Assembly (NCBI GenBank): GCA_963556695.1 | Contig: CAUWAG010000007.1 | Coordinates: 2,852,001 to 2,916,000, forward strand | From: Anthostomella pinea | Taxonomy: Eukaryota > Ascomycota > Sordariomycetes > Xylariales > Xylariaceae | DNA length: 64,000 bases | Direction of reading: 5' to 3' | In this document: positions 62,801 through 64,000 of the stretch, in pieces | Position numbering within the stretch: the first letter of the stretch is position 1 | Layout of the letters: every line of letters starts with the position of its first letter | Notes under the pieces: model-generated | What the model was told of the DNA's origin: nothing | What the model saw: the letters and a program-made list of their open reading frames with translations, nothing else | The model's database searches: none | Position numbers and translations under genes: made by a program

Positions 62801-64000
62801 TGCGGGTATTTTGGGCCCCCAACTACAGATCTCTTGCTTACATATCCATGTACGAAAGTACCTGCACTGGACATCCAGATGATCATGTTGGTCTCGGCCA
62901 CACTGCTGATCTGCTTCGGCCTGCATATGATTACGAGTGCGTAAACCAGATGTTGATGGGTGCCTATTTCCAATGGAGATGTAGGTTGGAAGGCAACGTA
63001 AGGACCGCGTAACACGACGAGAGCGAAGGCTGTTGAATCTGCATTAGGCGTCAGCTTCGGGGCGCCTTTCGAGCTCCCCGGTCCATGAACCCAATTGAGA
63101 GCCTGCGGCTCAACGCCATGGACTCTCGCTAGAATTCGAAAGGCGACGTGGCCTTGTAGATTGCGCCTCCAGCCTAGGTGAATGAAATGGCGGAAATTGG
63201 GCGACTCGTATCTCGCGACAGGCTAGATCCTCCTCGGTTGCTTCCCTGATTCTTGTCTAGGATGCAGTAAGCTAGCCGTCTTGATGTTGATGGCTGCATA
63301 CTCACCTAGAGAGGAAGTATTTGGTTGTGTATACTGTACCTTGCAGCTCTGTGTGCCTTTGAAGCCGGTAATCCGGTTCCCGGCCCTGCTGAATCGTGTG
63401 CTAACGATACTGCTGCAGGTTATCACGGCAAAGTACGGCCGCCGGAAGCAGCAGCCTGCGCCCTTCGCCTTGTCAACCTGATGCACGGAATGATATCTGA
63501 TATCCACATACTCGTAGGCCGCGGACGAATCACATCTCACGGCCAGAGGAGCCGTGAGCTACTGGCTGCAGGCTGGCGCATCTCGGCACCACTGCACCAG
63601 AATGCAGGATAGGCACACAGTCTACAGACCGGGGCTGCCAAGGTGAGATGCAGCCGGGGCAGGACATGGCGACTGCGTGTGAGACTGTGAGTCACAAACT
63701 CAATTCCATTCCGGCATGGTGGAGGAATTGGTCGATCTGATTGATCGGATTCCTCGTTGTCGGACTCGACCTTGCATGCCGGAGTCCTTCCTGATCCAGG
63801 ACAGATATCAGAAGACGAGGGTGGACGCGGGGGAGATTTGTCCTCGTGTGGGGTTGTCTTCGATCCATCTGCATGCGACAGCAAGCGCCAGCTCGAACTT
63901 CGCAATTGCGTGGGTGACTGCCTTGGCCTTGCGCAGAAGGCAGCAAGCAATACAGTATTGTGCATGCGCCGACACCTCGAACTCGTAGGCTTCCACGAAG
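59894..64000. other. 4.1 kb gene-poor right end
   Basis: No supported gene. ORFs are short, overlap on both strands and show no domain. A nested inverted repeat occurs at 63063-63145. Pyrimidine-rich stretches (60610-60780) and CTACC/GGTAG motifs are present. Confidence 0.5.
63063..63145. repeat. Nested imperfect inverted repeat (hairpin)
   Basis: Three complementary pairs nest around one centre: CGCCTTTCGA (63063-63072) with TCGAAAGGCG (63136-63145), GTCCATG (63081-63087) with CATGGAC (63117-63123), and TTGAG (63095-63099) with CTCAA (63109-63113). Confidence 0.7.

Noticed and set aside
63325..63612. Possible secreted-protein exon (CAFEAGNPVPGPAESC...)
   Set aside because: It begins with a hydrophobic stretch but has no usable ATG or convincing upstream signal-peptide exon, and its end is not protein-like.

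Overview
The window is nuclear DNA of a filamentous ascomycete (Pezizomycotina, most likely Sordariomycetes or Dothideomycetes). Genes are spaced by 0.3-7 kb and many carry short 50-140 nt introns with GT...AG ends. Recognisable fungal families include a HET-domain protein, a nitrite reductase, beta-tubulin, a 2EXR protein, a GCN20-type ABCF ATPase and a class I terpene synthase. Genus cannot be fixed from the sequence alone.

Region 1 (1-12.9 kb) looks like a secondary-metabolite locus. It has the 3' end of an MFS sugar-type transporter, a class I (probably sesquiterpene) terpene synthase, a Caps_synth-type glycosyltransferase, a cytochrome P450, a small Cys-containing ORF and a SAM-dependent methyltransferase. 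Together they suggest a cyclised, oxidised and possibly glycosylated or methylated terpenoid. No pathway transcription factor is visible and the transporter runs off the left edge, so the cluster boundary is unknown.

Region 2 (13.7-28 kb) has a cysteine-rich secreted protein, a possible second small Cys-rich ORF, two integral membrane proteins of unknown function, a GPATCH1-like G-patch protein, a HET-domain protein and a YANK/STK32-like kinase with a probable N-myristoylation site.

Region 3 (32.6-50 kb) is mainly core genes: assimilatory nitrite reductase (with an exact NirA-type site upstream), beta-tubulin, a 2EXR protein, a secreted protein and a large Ser-rich acidic protein. A 1.3 kb Tc1-type transposon with TA flanks and one in-frame stop sits between the nitrite reductase and tubulin genes. 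A tRNA-like RNA polymerase III element lies near 45.1 kb.

Region 4 (50-64 kb) is gene-poor except for the GCN20/ABCF3 gene at 57.5-59.9 kb.

The most unusual signal is a pair of introns, in the P450 gene (10369-10498) and in the unrelated secreted-protein gene 33 kb away (43869-43999). They are 130 and 131 nt long, match at about 100 of 131 aligned positions, and both split a TG|C codon. This is the pattern expected of introner-like elements, that is, introns that multiply.
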